Assembly (NCBI GenBank): GCA_016712315.1
Contig: JADJRG010000031.1
Location: 124,001-188,000 of the forward strand
Reading direction: 5' to 3'
Origin: Nannocystis sp.
GTDB lineage: Bacteria; Myxococcota_A; Polyangia; Nannocystales; Nannocystaceae
Length of the DNA: 64,000 nt
A program made the translations under genes and the position numbers. Shown here one piece after another: positions 1-8,092 of this stretch. Position 1 is the first letter of the stretch. Each line of letters opens with the position of its first letter. The notes beneath the pieces are model-generated. The model saw only the letters and a list, made by a program, of their open reading frames with translations, did no database searches and was not told the DNA's origin.

Positions 1-276
1 CACGGTGATCACGTCGGCGCCGGCGCGCGCGAAGTCGGCGACGTAGCGCTCGGGCTCCTCGATCATGAGGTGACAGTCGAGGGGGCGGGCGGTGAGCGGG
101 CGCAGCGCCTCGACGACGAGGGGGCCGATGGTGATGTTGGGGACGAAGCGGCCGTCCATGACGTCGACGTGGATCCAGTCGGCGCCGGCGTGGTCGAGGG
201 CGGTGACCTCGGCGCCGAGGCGGGCGAAGTCAGCGCTGAGGATCGAGGGGGCGATGAGCAGGGGGCGAGCGTTCAT
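1..276 (-). CDS. rpe: Ribulose-phosphate 3-epimerase, N-terminal part (gene cut by window start)
   Basis: Interconverts ribulose 5-phosphate and xylulose 5-phosphate in the pentose phosphate pathway (cytosolic TIM barrel). The 92 visible residues begin MNARPLLIAPSILSADFARL and contain the family hallmarks APSILSADF, the metal/catalytic strand HVDVMDGRFVPN and the DCHLMIEEPERY strand, in that order and at the usual spacing. Only the first ~40% of the protein is present because the reading frame runs off base 1. The ATG at 276 is the natural start because the protein then begins directly at the first barrel strand. Family assignment is secure; nothing can be said about the C-terminal half. Confidence 0.93.
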   Translation of the reverse strand, partial: MNARPLLIAPSILSADFARLGAEVTALDHAGADWIHVDVMDGRFVPNITIGPLVVEALRPLTARPLDCHLMIEEPERYVADFARAGADVITV

Positions 277-360
277 GCGCGAGCGGCTACATAGCATGAG
301 GGCCGAGGGGCGAGGTCGCGCGGGTGGCGCCGCGGACTGGTAGGTGACGCGCAGGTAGAG

Positions 361-702
361 GTGGCGATATGCTGCGGCCTCGTCTTGCCGGACGCTCAAC
401 TGACCAGCCGCGTCGCCGCGATCAAGGAGCTGCTCGAGGCGTTTCGCTTCGAGCGCGGGATCTATATGGCGATCACGCTGATGTCGCTGTTTATCCTGCT
501 CGGCTCGGCGATGTCGTTGATGTTCCGCGATCGCAGCGGCATGTTCGAGGGGATCGGGCTGTTCAGCGCGTCGGGGGCGATCACGTATACGACGGGCCGG
601 CTGCTGCGGATGTGGAGCGACGCGATCCGGATCTTGGGGGTGATCCCCGAGGAGAGCGGATCGGGCGAGTCGAAGTCCAAAGAGAAGGAGAAGGGCGGGT
701 GA
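361..702 (+). CDS. Small membrane protein, first gene of a two-gene cassette
   Basis: Unrecognised protein of 113 residues. Residues ~33-55 form a clear hydrophobic segment (YMAITLMSLFILLGSAMSLMF) and a second, weaker apolar stretch follows around residues 65-82. The tail is highly charged and low complexity (ESGSGESKSKEKEKGG). The GTG at 361 gives the longest frame, but the first ~15 residues look unlike an N-terminus and a downstream start near the first helix is possible. Its TGA overlaps the GTG start of the next gene (GTGA), so the two are almost certainly translated together, suggesting a membrane partner of the coiled-coil/YEATS-like protein. Function unknown. Confidence 0.72.
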   Translation: MAICCGLVLPDAQLTSRVAAIKELLEAFRFERGIYMAITLMSLFILLGSAMSLMFRDRSGMFEGIGLFSASGAITYTTGRLLRMWSDAIRILGVIPEESGSGESKSKEKEKGG

Positions 703-1715
703 GCGAGCAAGGGCTCGACCTCGCGGCGCTGCGGCGATCGTCGACGCGCGCGGGCTTGGTGTCGCTGGTCGGGGCGCTGCTGGTGTTCGGCGGGTTGGGG
801 CTCGGCGCGTATCGGGTGGCGACGCTGCAGGAGGAGATCGCGGGGCTGGCGACGGTGCGCGAGGCGAAGGCGGTGGAGGTGGAGGCGCTGAGCAGCGCCG
901 AGGACGCGCTGCGCCGCGAGAATGAGGCGCTGGCGGCGGCCAAGGGGTCGCTGTTGGCGATCAAGGAGGCGCTCGAGGAGGAGCGCCTGAAGTTGAACAC
1001 CGAGGTCGAGGGGCTGCGGGCGGAGCGCGACCGGCTGCGTGAGGGCATGATGTCGATGAGCGCGCTGGTCGGCGGCGAGGCGGCGCCCGCGGCTCCGGCG
1101 TCGATCGGGCTCGGTAGCGGTAAGTCGGTGACGAAGTGGAGCGGCGGGCTGGTGCAGGTGCGGCGCGAGCTGGAGGTCGCGATGCCGCTGTCAGTGCGGA
1201 TCCAGCCGCGGGCGTCGGTGACGCCGCTCGACGGCGGACGCTCGACCTTCGCGCTGTGGCTCGAGATGCCAGAGGATCTGGCGGGCGAGATCGAGCGCGT
1301 GAATTATCTCTTCAATCACCCGAGCTTCCGCGACCAGAACCGGACGATCAGCGAGCGCGAGGGCGGCTTCCTGGTGAGCTATGTCGGTTGGGGCTGCCTG
1401 GATTCGGTGGTGCTGACGATCCAGCGCAAGAGCGGCGAGCGCGACAAGTGGGTGGTGAACCCGTGCCAACTGCTCGAGAAGGAGGGCACACAGAGCGAGC
1501 TGGAGCCCAATCGCGGGGTCGAGAGGGCGACGGGGCTTGAACCAAGGGCGCCGACGCTGCCGGGATCGGGGCAGGGTGAGGCGCCGCCAGAGCTGGGGCA
1601 GAGGCCGTCGGTTGGGCCGCTGGAGCGGCCACTGGAGCGGCCGCCGGAGCGGCCACTGGAGCGGCCGCCGGTGAAGCTGCCGGTGCCCTCGAAGCAGCGT
1701 GTGCCGCCCGGCTAG
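699..1715 (+). CDS. Membrane-anchored coiled-coil protein with a likely prokaryotic YEATS (pYEATS) domain
   Basis: 338 residues from GTG 699, which overlaps the upstream stop. Order of parts: a short cytoplasmic N-terminus, one transmembrane helix (~residues 18-37, LVSLVGALLVFGGLGLGAYR), a long Glu/Ala/Leu/Arg coiled coil (~40-115), and a globular domain at ~150-265. That domain has the pattern I associate with prokaryotic YEATS domains: FALWLEMPED, then IERVNYLFNHPSFRD, then GGFLVSYVGWGCLDSVVLTIQ. A Pro-rich tail made of imperfect PLERP/PPERP units ends the protein. YEATS domains read acylated lysines in eukaryotes; prokaryotic ones are reported in membrane or conflict-type contexts. The domain call rests on motif memory and needs a profile search. 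The upstream small membrane gene is its probable partner. Confidence 0.68.
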   Translation: MSEQGLDLAALRRSSTRAGLVSLVGALLVFGGLGLGAYRVATLQEEIAGLATVREAKAVEVEALSSAEDALRRENEALAAAKGSLLAIKEALEEERLKLNTEVEGLRAERDRLREGMMSMSALVGGEAAPAAPASIGLGSGKSVTKWSGGLVQVRRELEVAMPLSVRIQPRASVTPLDGGRSTFALWLEMPEDLAGEIERVNYLFNHPSFRDQNRTISEREGGFLVSYVGWGCLDSVVLTIQRKSGERDKWVVNPCQLLEKEGTQSELEPNRGVERATGLEPRAPTLPGSGQGEAPPELGQRPSVGPLERPLERPPERPLERPPVKLPVPSKQRVPPG

Positions 1716-1841
1716 CGGCGATCCGGCGCAGCCGCTCGCCGACGCTCGCGGCAGCTACTGGTACCATGTTCAGGTCGCGTGGTGAAATTTTGGTAGCTCA
1801 ACGCGCGCTTTGATCGTGTATGAGTCAAGTGCAGGTGCGCT

Positions 1842-2588
1842 GTGAGTGACCACGTGACGACGACCGATGATGCGCCTGGGCCGGTGATGCGGGGGCGGCT
1901 GCGCTTGACGCGGATGCCCGCGTTGTTGCTGGAGCTGCACGACTCGGCGGCCACCGGCAGCCTGCGGGTGCGCCGCGGTGACGTGGAGAAGTGGGTGTGG
2001 TTCCGCGACGGGCAGCCGGTGTTCGCGCGATCAAACTCGAGCGATGACCGCCTCACCGATCGGCTGCTGCAGCGCGGGCTGCTCAGCAGGGCGCAGTACG
2101 AGGCGGCGCAGGAGCTGATCGCCAACAAGGGGGCTCGGCGCAGCGGTGAGGTGCTGGTGGGGGCGGGGCTGATCCGCCAAGGGGCGCTGGACGAGGCGCT
2201 CCGCGAGCACTTGTTGCATATGTTCGACGCGATGTTCTTGTGGGAGGACGGCGAGTGGGAGTTCGACCCGCGCGGGCGCTGCGAGGAGACGGTGGTGCTC
2301 GACACGCCCGCGGCGGCGCTGGTGATGGCGGCGGCGCGTAACCGGATCCACATGAACGAGCTGTGGGCGGCGGTCGGGTCGGCCGCGGGGCGGCCGATGG
2401 TCACGGCGATCTCGCCGGGCGACTTGGTGCACTCGCTGCTGCTGACGCCGACGGAGGCGCTGTGGATCGGCAGGCTCGACGGATCGCAGACGCTCGGCGA
2501 GCTGCTCGCCGACTTCGACACCGACGAGCGCGAGCTGCTCTCGACGGTGTACTCGCTCAAGCTGGTCGGCGCGCTGAAGATGGTGTGA
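1842..2588 (+). CDS. DUF4388 (PATAN) domain protein
   Basis: 248 residues from GTG 1842. The N-terminal ~110 residues follow the DUF4388/PATAN pattern common in myxobacterial signalling proteins: RLTRMPALLLELHDSAATG, then VRRGDVEKWVWFRDGQPVFA, then DRLTDRLLQRGLLSRAQYE, and after it GEVLVGAGLIRQGALDEAL and a WEDGEWEF segment. A second helical C-terminal part (ISPGDLVHSLLLTPTEALWIGRL) resembles the winged-helix-like tail seen with these domains. The family usually works as a protein-interaction module in two-component and GTPase signalling and has no known enzymatic activity. A 126-base gap upstream suggests its own promoter. The related PATAN protein at 48522 shares the same layout. Confidence 0.75.
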   Translation: MSDHVTTTDDAPGPVMRGRLRLTRMPALLLELHDSAATGSLRVRRGDVEKWVWFRDGQPVFARSNSSDDRLTDRLLQRGLLSRAQYEAAQELIANKGARRSGEVLVGAGLIRQGALDEALREHLLHMFDAMFLWEDGEWEFDPRGRCEETVVLDTPAAALVMAAARNRIHMNELWAAVGSAAGRPMVTAISPGDLVHSLLLTPTEALWIGRLDGSQTLGELLADFDTDERELLSTVYSLKLVGALKMV

Positions 2589-2624
2589 GCGGCGCGGCCG
2601 CCTGTGCTAGCGTGAGCCGCTCGG

Positions 2625-3134
2625 ATGCGCCGCTTTCGCGCGTGGCTCGCTAGCCTGCTGTCGCTGCACGGCTCTCCGCGGCGGATCGCGGGCGGCTTCG
2701 CGCTCGGGGTGGGGCTGTCGTTGGTGCCGATCCCGTTCGCGGGGATGCTGGTGGCGCTGGCGCTGGCGCCGCTGCTGCGGTTGAACGTGGCGTCGACGTA
2801 CCTCGGGACGGCGGTGGTCAATCCGTTCACCGGCGCCGGCTTCTACTTCGCGGAGCTGTGGCTGGGGATGCGGCTCTGGGGGCTGGAGGGGCCGTCGTGG
2901 GCGGAATTGCGGGGCCTCGATGGCGCGGGCTGGTGGGGGCTGTTTCGCGAGCTGGTGGGGCCGTTCTTGCTCGGCGTGGCGGTGTTGGTGCCGACGTTAA
3001 CGGCGCTCAGTTACGGGGCCGTGGTCGCGCTGGTGCGTCGATGGCGAGCTTCACAGGAGCGAGCGGAGGGCCGTAGGGCTGGTCTAGAGCGCGTCGATGG
3101 TCCAGGATCGGAGGATGTCGACCCTCAGCGCTGA
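2625..3134 (+). CDS. DUF2062 family membrane protein
   Basis: 169 residues. The sequence HGSPRRIAGGFALGVGLSLVP followed by an apolar helix, then LRLNVASTYLGTAVVNPFT and FYFAELWLGMRL, is the DUF2062 signature: a small inner-membrane protein with about three membrane segments, often found beside glycosyltransferase or lipid genes. Its biochemical role is unknown. It starts 36 bases after the DUF4388 gene and its 3' end overlaps the start region of the next gene, so the three may be one transcription unit. The C-terminal ~30 residues are polar and low complexity. Confidence 0.78.
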   Translation: MRRFRAWLASLLSLHGSPRRIAGGFALGVGLSLVPIPFAGMLVALALAPLLRLNVASTYLGTAVVNPFTGAGFYFAELWLGMRLWGLEGPSWAELRGLDGAGWWGLFRELVGPFLLGVAVLVPTLTALSYGAVVALVRRWRASQERAEGRRAGLERVDGPGSEDVDPQR

Positions 3135-4350
3135 TGATCGCGCGTCGCTCCTCGAGTTCTTGGCGGCCGAGATGGGCGGACAGATCGAGCCCGACTTGAT
3201 GGTGCCCGCCGAGTGCTCGCTCTCCCGCGGGGTGCTGGTCCTCGCCGGTGAGCAGTGCATGTTCGCTTCGCAGCGCTTCGGTCGCTGGGAGCTCCAGGAG
3301 CGCTTCCCGCTGAGCGCGGCGTCACAGGTCGAGGCGGGGCCGGCGTTCAGCGGGGGCGGGTATCAGCTCAGGCTGCTGGTCGGCGGCAAGATGCTGCGCT
3401 TCGGGGAGCTCGATGAGGGCATGGCGCGGGCGGTGGTGCGGGCGATGGGGGCGAGCACCGGCGCGTCGATGAAGGCGGCGGGGCCGAGCTTGGCGCCGCG
3501 GCGGCCAGCGGCGAGCCTGGCGTCGACGCATATGCCGACGAGCCCGCACTTCGCGGGGCTAGCTGCGGGCGGCGCTTCGGTCGTGCGCGAGCACGGGGCG
3601 ATCGGGGTGGGTTTTGTCGACACCTCGCGGGCGGCCTCGTGGGCGGCGGATCACCCGGTCCACGATGAAGACGCGGCGCATGAGGGCGACGATGAGGACG
3701 ACGATGAGGACAGTGACGAGCACGAGGAGCTCGACGACGCGGAGCTGCGCGCGTTGATGTCGAAGGCTGAGGGCCGGCAGCTCGAAGCGGCGATGAAGGA
3801 GGCGGCGGGGAGGGCGACGGGGAAGGCGACGGCGACGAAGCAGGCGCCGAAGGGGTCGATCGGTTCGGTGTTGGTGAGGACCGTGGCGGCGGGCATGTTG
3901 GCGACGCTGATCTCGGTGGCTTGGCGCGAGTTCTATGTGCCGCCCTTCGACGGGGGGGACTATCCGCCGCCGTTCTATGCGATCGCGTATTGGCTGGCGG
4001 TGGCGTGGGGCGGGGCGCTGGTCTGCGGCTCGCCGGGGCGGATCTTCTCGGTGAGCTTCTGGGCGATCTTCGCGGGGGTCGCCTCTTGGATCGTCGGCGC
4101 CGAGGCCAATCAGTACGAGCTGGCGGCGCTGATCAGCGCCACCTTGCTGGGCTTCGGGTATATGCGGGCGCGCTCAGCCGAGGCGGGGCTGTTCAGGGCG
4201 TTCGCGGTGGGGCTGGTGCTCTCCGTCGTCAATCAGTGGCAGCTAGGCGCGCGCGGTGAGCTCGCGCCGGGCCTCTCTATGATGGTCTTCTGGCTGCTTC
4301 ACTTCCTGTGGGAGCGCGCAGACTCGGGCAAGGTGGCCAAGCCCGCGTAG
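3115..4350 (+). CDS. Hypothetical protein: PH-like N-terminal domain, acidic linker and multi-spanning membrane C-terminus
   Basis: About 411 residues from ATG 3115; an in-frame ATG at 3097 would add six residues. Residues 1-115 are a compact beta-rich domain (VPAECSLSRGVLVLAGEQCMF, RWELQERFPLSAASQVEAG, GGYQLRLLVGGKMLRFGEL) that resembles a bacterial PH-like fold. Then comes an Ala/Ser-rich linker, a strongly acidic tract (EGDDEDDDEDSDEHEELDD) and a Lys/Ala helix. From about residue 245 there are roughly six apolar segments, including MLATLISVAWREF, YAIAYWLAVAWGGALVCG and LSMMVFWLLHFLWERA. No enzyme motif is visible. It runs convergently into rodA, with only four bases between the stops. Function unknown. 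Confidence 0.75.
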   Translation: MSTLSADDRASLLEFLAAEMGGQIEPDLMVPAECSLSRGVLVLAGEQCMFASQRFGRWELQERFPLSAASQVEAGPAFSGGGYQLRLLVGGKMLRFGELDEGMARAVVRAMGASTGASMKAAGPSLAPRRPAASLASTHMPTSPHFAGLAAGGASVVREHGAIGVGFVDTSRAASWAADHPVHDEDAAHEGDDEDDDEDSDEHEELDDAELRALMSKAEGRQLEAAMKEAAGRATGKATATKQAPKGSIGSVLVRTVAAGMLATLISVAWREFYVPPFDGGDYPPPFYAIAYWLAVAWGGALVCGSPGRIFSVSFWAIFAGVASWIVGAEANQYELAALISATLLGFGYMRARSAEAGLFRAFAVGLVLSVVNQWQLGARGELAPGLSMMVFWLLHFLWERADSGKVAKPA

Positions 4351-4354
4351 GCGC

Positions 4355-5476
4355 TCAGGCGCCGGCTCGGCGCGCCCGGCTGACGCTGAGCAGGATGCCG
4401 ACGGCGATGAGCATGGTGAGGGCGTTCGACCCGCCGAGGCTGAAGAACGGGAGGGTGACGCCGGTGACCGGCAAGAGCTGGAGCACCATGCCGACGTTGA
4501 TGACGATGTGCCACAAGAAGAGCGCGGCGACGCCGACGCAGAGGTGCGCGGCGAAGCGATCGCGCGCCTGTGAGGCGAGGTTGAGGCTCCAGAGGATGAG
4601 GCAGAGGAACATGGTCAAGACCATGGCCGCGCCGAAAAAGCCCCACTCCTCGGCGAAGACGGCGAAGGGGAAGTCGGTGTCGCGGTAGGGGAGGAAGTGG
4701 AGCGCGTTCTGAGTGCCCTGGTGGACGCCGCGGCCGAGGAAGCCGCCGTCGCCGACGGCGATCATCGCTTGGATGGTCTGGTAGCCCTCGTTGTCGGCGT
4801 AGGCCTCAGGGTTGAGCCAGACGTCGATCCGCGAGCGCTGGTAGTTGCGCATAAAAAAGCCCCAGCCGAGCGCGAAGAGGGTGAGGCCGGCGAGGGCGAT
4901 GCCGACCATCTCGCGCAGGCTCAGCTCGGCCAGCGCGAGCAAGGTGGTGGCGACGAGGATGCAGAGGATGCTGGTACTTAGGTCAGGTTGAACGATGATG
5001 AAGGCGACCGGCGCGAGCACCAGCGCGGCGGGGATGAGGAGGCGGCGGAGGCGGCGTGGCCCCGGCGCGGCGCCGTGATCGTGGAGGTAGCGGGCGAGCG
5101 CGAGCGTGAGGATGACCTTCATCAGCTCCGAGGGCTGGAACTGAAAGTCGCCGATGCCGAGCCAACGACGGGCGTCGTTGCGCATGACGCCGACCAGCGG
5201 GACGAGCGCGAGCAGGCCGAGGCCGAAGGCGTAGGCGGGGTAGGCGAGGCGGTAGAGGACGCGGTAGTCGAGCGCGGCGACCAGCGCGGCGGCGGCGGCG
5301 CCGAGGCCGATCCAGCGGATCTGGGTCTGCACCTTGCCCGCCCAGGCGCTGCCGCTGGCGCTGTTGAGGTTGATGATCGCGAGCGCGAGGATCGCGAGCG
5401 TGAGGGCGACGATCACCCAGTCGATGGCGCGGGCGAGGCGGCCGAGGAGGGTGCGCGGCGGTCCAAGCTGGCTCAT
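4355..5476 (-). CDS. rodA: Rod-shape SEDS glycosyltransferase RodA
   Basis: SEDS-family peptidoglycan polymerase that works with PBP2 in lateral wall synthesis. The 373-residue protein starts MSQLGPPRTLLGRLARAIDWV and has about ten membrane helices. Diagnostic segments are NLNSASGSAWAGKVQTQI, the Arg/Asn-rich RRWLGIGDFQFQPSELMK loop, AVGDGGFLGRGVHQGTQN and FLPYRDTDFPFAVFAEEWGF, which holds the conserved catalytic Asp region, and the final GVTLPFFSLGGSN. The open frame extends upstream to 5731 inside mrdA, but ATG 5476 overlaps the mrdA stop as ATGA and begins at the first sensible residue, so it is the start. Last gene of mreBCD-mrdA-rodA. Confidence 0.96.
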   Translation of the reverse strand: MSQLGPPRTLLGRLARAIDWVIVALTLAILALAIINLNSASGSAWAGKVQTQIRWIGLGAAAAALVAALDYRVLYRLAYPAYAFGLGLLALVPLVGVMRNDARRWLGIGDFQFQPSELMKVILTLALARYLHDHGAAPGPRRLRRLLIPAALVLAPVAFIIVQPDLSTSILCILVATTLLALAELSLREMVGIALAGLTLFALGWGFFMRNYQRSRIDVWLNPEAYADNEGYQTIQAMIAVGDGGFLGRGVHQGTQNALHFLPYRDTDFPFAVFAEEWGFFGAAMVLTMFLCLILWSLNLASQARDRFAAHLCVGVAALFLWHIVINVGMVLQLLPVTGVTLPFFSLGGSNALTMLIAVGILLSVSRARRAGA

Positions 5477-7515
5477 GGGACAGCTCCAGGGCGCTGGCCG
5501 AGGCGCTGGCCGCGCGGCAAGGCTGAGTCGTCGCCGCGCTGGCCTGGGAGCGCAGGCGCGACGCCTGGCGGCCGCAAGGGCGCCGATCCCGGATCCGCGC
5601 TGCGGCTGAGGTAGTGCTCGATCACGCGCATGGCGATCGGCGCGGCGGCGTCCGCTCCGACCCCGCCGTGCTCGACGAAGGCGACGACGGCGATCTTGGG
5701 GTCCTCCGCGGGGGCGTAGGCGGCGAACCACGCGTGGTCTTGGGTGGTGTCCCAGCCGATCCCCTGCGCGGCCTTGAGGCGGCGACGATCGTCCGCGCCG
5801 ACCTGGGCGGTGCCGGTCTTGCCCGCGACGGTGATGTTGGGGAGGCGCTGGCTGTAGGCGGTGCCCGCTGGATCGTTGACGACGCCGATCAGGGCGGCGT
5901 GCACGCGGTTGCGATCCGAGGCGACGATGCGATCGAGGTCGCTGCGCGGCTGCGGGGCGCTGGCGAAGACGAGGCGGCGATCGTGGGTCTGGATCCGATC
6001 GATGAGGTAGGGGGTCATGACTTGACCGCCGCTGGCGATCGCGGCGTAGAGCACGGCGACCTGCAGGACGGTCGCGTTGACGTTGCCCTGGCCGATCGCG
6101 CTGTTGAGCTGGACGCCGCGCTGATAGGTGCCCTCGCGCGCCTCAAAGGCCTCGGTGGGGATCCGACCCTTGGCCTCCGAGTTGATGCCGAGCCCGCTGC
6201 GCTCGCCGAGGCCAGTGCGCCGGGCGAAGATCTCCTGGCGATCGAGGGAGAGGGTGTCCTCGATCGCCAAGGTGTAGAAGTAGACGTTGCAGGACTGGAC
6301 GATCGCCCGGTGGAGATCGACTGGGCCGTGCTTGTGGGTGCACTTGAACTTGCGACCGCCGTACTTGATGAAGCCGTCGCAGGTGATCTCGCGGGCAGGA
6401 TCGAAGGTGGGATCGTCGAGGGCGGCGAGCGCCGAGACGACCTTGTAGGTGGAGCCGGGGAAGAAGTGCTCCTGGACGGTGCGATCGATGAAGGGCTTGA
6501 ACGGGCTCTGCGCCCACTCCAGGTACTCGGCGCGCGGGATCGGCTGCTGCCAGCGGTTGGGGTCGATCGCCGGGACGGAGACCATCGCGAGGATCTTGCC
6601 GGTCGCCGGCTCTAAGGCGACGAGGGCGCCCGCGGGCTTGTCGGCGAAGGCTTCGCGGGCGATCCGCTGGAGGTCGAGGTCGATGGTGAGGAAGATGTCC
6701 TGGCCAGGGATCGGATCCTCGTCCGGGGGGAGCGCCGCGAGCGCCTCGGCGGGCGGGCTCGCGACGCCGCGGCCGTGGACGTCGACGACGCGGGAGCGCT
6801 TGCCGAGGCGGCCTCGCAGGTAATTCTCCCACTGACGCTCGACGCCGGTCTTGCCGACGCGATCTCCCGGCCGATAGGCGCCTACGCCGCTGGCGAGGCC
6901 CTCTTGCGAGATCTCGCCGACGTAGCCGGTGAGGAAGGCGGTGAGATCGCCGCGCGGATAGTGTCGACGCGCGGTCTCGCGGATCTCGAGCCAGTCGCCG
7001 AGGGCGGCGCGGCGGGTCTGGACGCGCGCGTACTCCTGCCAGCTCAGGTTGGGCCGCACGGGCATGGGGTAGATCCCAGAGCGCTCGTCGGCTCGGCCGG
7101 CGTGGATCGCCGTGATAAACGCCTCGCGGTCGGCGTCGTCGACGAAGTCGATCAGGGCGGCGACCTCGTCGATCTGGGCGTCGCTGAGGGGCTGCCGGAC
7201 GCCGACGGGGGGCTTCTTGGGGTCGTCGCTCTCGACGGTGATCCGCGGGCGCGGGGTGACGAAGAGGGTGTAGGCGGGGCGGTTGGTGGCGACCTGCTCG
7301 CCGCCGCTCGCGAAGATCCGGCCGCGCGGGGCCTCGACGACCGTCTCGTCGGTGAAGTTGCGCTCCGCCCTGCGGGTGTAGTGCTCGCCCTCGAGGATCT
7401 GGAGCTGGCAGAGGCGCGCCTGGAGGGCGATGAAGATGAGCGCCCCGAGCAAGGACATGACCTGGAGGCGCGGGAGGATGACGCGCAGATCTTCGTGCTT
7501 GCGGAGCTCGCTCAT
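5473..7515 (-). CDS. mrdA: Penicillin-binding protein 2 (peptidoglycan transpeptidase)
   Basis: Class B PBP that cross-links peptidoglycan in the elongasome with RodA. 680 residues: short cytoplasmic tail, one membrane helix (~residues 18-33, MSLLGALIFIALQARL), PBP dimerisation domain (RRAERNFTDETVVEAPRGRI onward) and transpeptidase domain. Active-site motifs are all present: SxxK as S355-T-Y-K358 in PGSTYK, SxN as SCN, and KTG in AGKTGTAQVG. The length is close to the usual 600-650 with a Pro/Arg-rich C-terminal extension. Its ATG overlaps the mreD stop (ATGA), and its own stop overlaps the rodA start, so translation is probably coupled along the operon. Confidence 0.96.
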   Translation of the reverse strand: MSELRKHEDLRVILPRLQVMSLLGALIFIALQARLCQLQILEGEHYTRRAERNFTDETVVEAPRGRIFASGGEQVATNRPAYTLFVTPRPRITVESDDPKKPPVGVRQPLSDAQIDEVAALIDFVDDADREAFITAIHAGRADERSGIYPMPVRPNLSWQEYARVQTRRAALGDWLEIRETARRHYPRGDLTAFLTGYVGEISQEGLASGVGAYRPGDRVGKTGVERQWENYLRGRLGKRSRVVDVHGRGVASPPAEALAALPPDEDPIPGQDIFLTIDLDLQRIAREAFADKPAGALVALEPATGKILAMVSVPAIDPNRWQQPIPRAEYLEWAQSPFKPFIDRTVQEHFFPGSTYKVVSALAALDDPTFDPAREITCDGFIKYGGRKFKCTHKHGPVDLHRAIVQSCNVYFYTLAIEDTLSLDRQEIFARRTGLGERSGLGINSEAKGRIPTEAFEAREGTYQRGVQLNSAIGQGNVNATVLQVAVLYAAIASGGQVMTPYLIDRIQTHDRRLVFASAPQPRSDLDRIVASDRNRVHAALIGVVNDPAGTAYSQRLPNITVAGKTGTAQVGADDRRRLKAAQGIGWDTTQDHAWFAAYAPAEDPKIAVVAFVEHGGVGADAAAPIAMRVIEHYLSRSADPGSAPLRPPGVAPALPGQRGDDSALPRGQRLGQRPGAVP

Positions 7516-8084
7516 GGGCGCTTCCAGGGGATCAGCGGGGGGCGATCGAGGGTGGGGCCGGGGCTGGTTTGGCCGCCGATCCGCCGCAGCGCGCCGTCGA
7601 TGCCGGCAAGCATGGACCAGATCGGCGGGGTCGCTAGGACGGTGGCGAGGGCGTGCCAGTGGAGGACGCGTAGGCCCTCGGCGAGGCCGCCGCGAGCGAT
7701 CCCGAGGGGGTCGGCGAGCAGGGTGAGGGTGAGGTAGGTGAGCAGGTCGACGGCGAGGATCGCGAGGCCGGCGGCGAGCGAGCGGGCGAGCAGGCCCGAG
7801 GGGGCGAGGCGCAGGCTGGTCCAGGCGAGCACGAGGTAGGTGAGCGCGTAGGCGAGCGAGAGCGCGCCGCGCGGGGTGCCTTGGTGGAGATCTTCGAGGT
7901 AGCCGAGGGCGACGGCGAGCGCGAGGCCGACCGGCAGCGCGCCCTCGCGCTCATAGGCGAGGTAGGTGATGAGCACGGCGGAGGTGGCCGGCAGCATGAC
8001 AGTGACGCTGAGGCTGTGGCCGAGGCCGGCGACGGCGGCGAGCAGGATCCATCCGGCGGCGAGTAAGGTGAGGGCGCGCAGCAT
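7512..8084 (-). CDS. mreD: Rod shape-determining protein MreD
   Basis: Integral membrane protein linking MreC to the elongasome. 190 residues from ATG 8084, with about five or six apolar helices (LRALTLLAAGWILLAAVAG, ATSAVLITYLAY, VGLALAVALGYLEDLHQG, ALSLAYALTYLVLAW, LAILAVDLLTYLTLTL). The motif GYLEDLHQGTPRGALSLAYAL corresponds to the conserved MreD loop usually seen as DllsG.p.G. The open frame reaches 8183, but that would place 33 basic, Pro/Arg-rich residues on top of mreC; ATG 8084 lies eight bases after the mreC stop and begins at the first helix. Sequence identity in this family is low, so the call relies strongly on position between mreC and mrdA. Confidence 0.9.
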   Translation of the reverse strand: MLRALTLLAAGWILLAAVAGLGHSLSVTVMLPATSAVLITYLAYEREGALPVGLALAVALGYLEDLHQGTPRGALSLAYALTYLVLAWTSLRLAPSGLLARSLAAGLAILAVDLLTYLTLTLLADPLGIARGGLAEGLRVLHWHALATVLATPPIWSMLAGIDGALRRIGGQTSPGPTLDRPPLIPWKRP

Positions 8085-8092
8085 GCGGAGAC

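Noticed and set aside
1616..1680. Tandem-like CTGGAGCGGCC repeats near the end of the pYEATS-like gene
   Set aside because: Short, imperfect and fully explained as the coding sequence of the Pro-rich PLERP tail.
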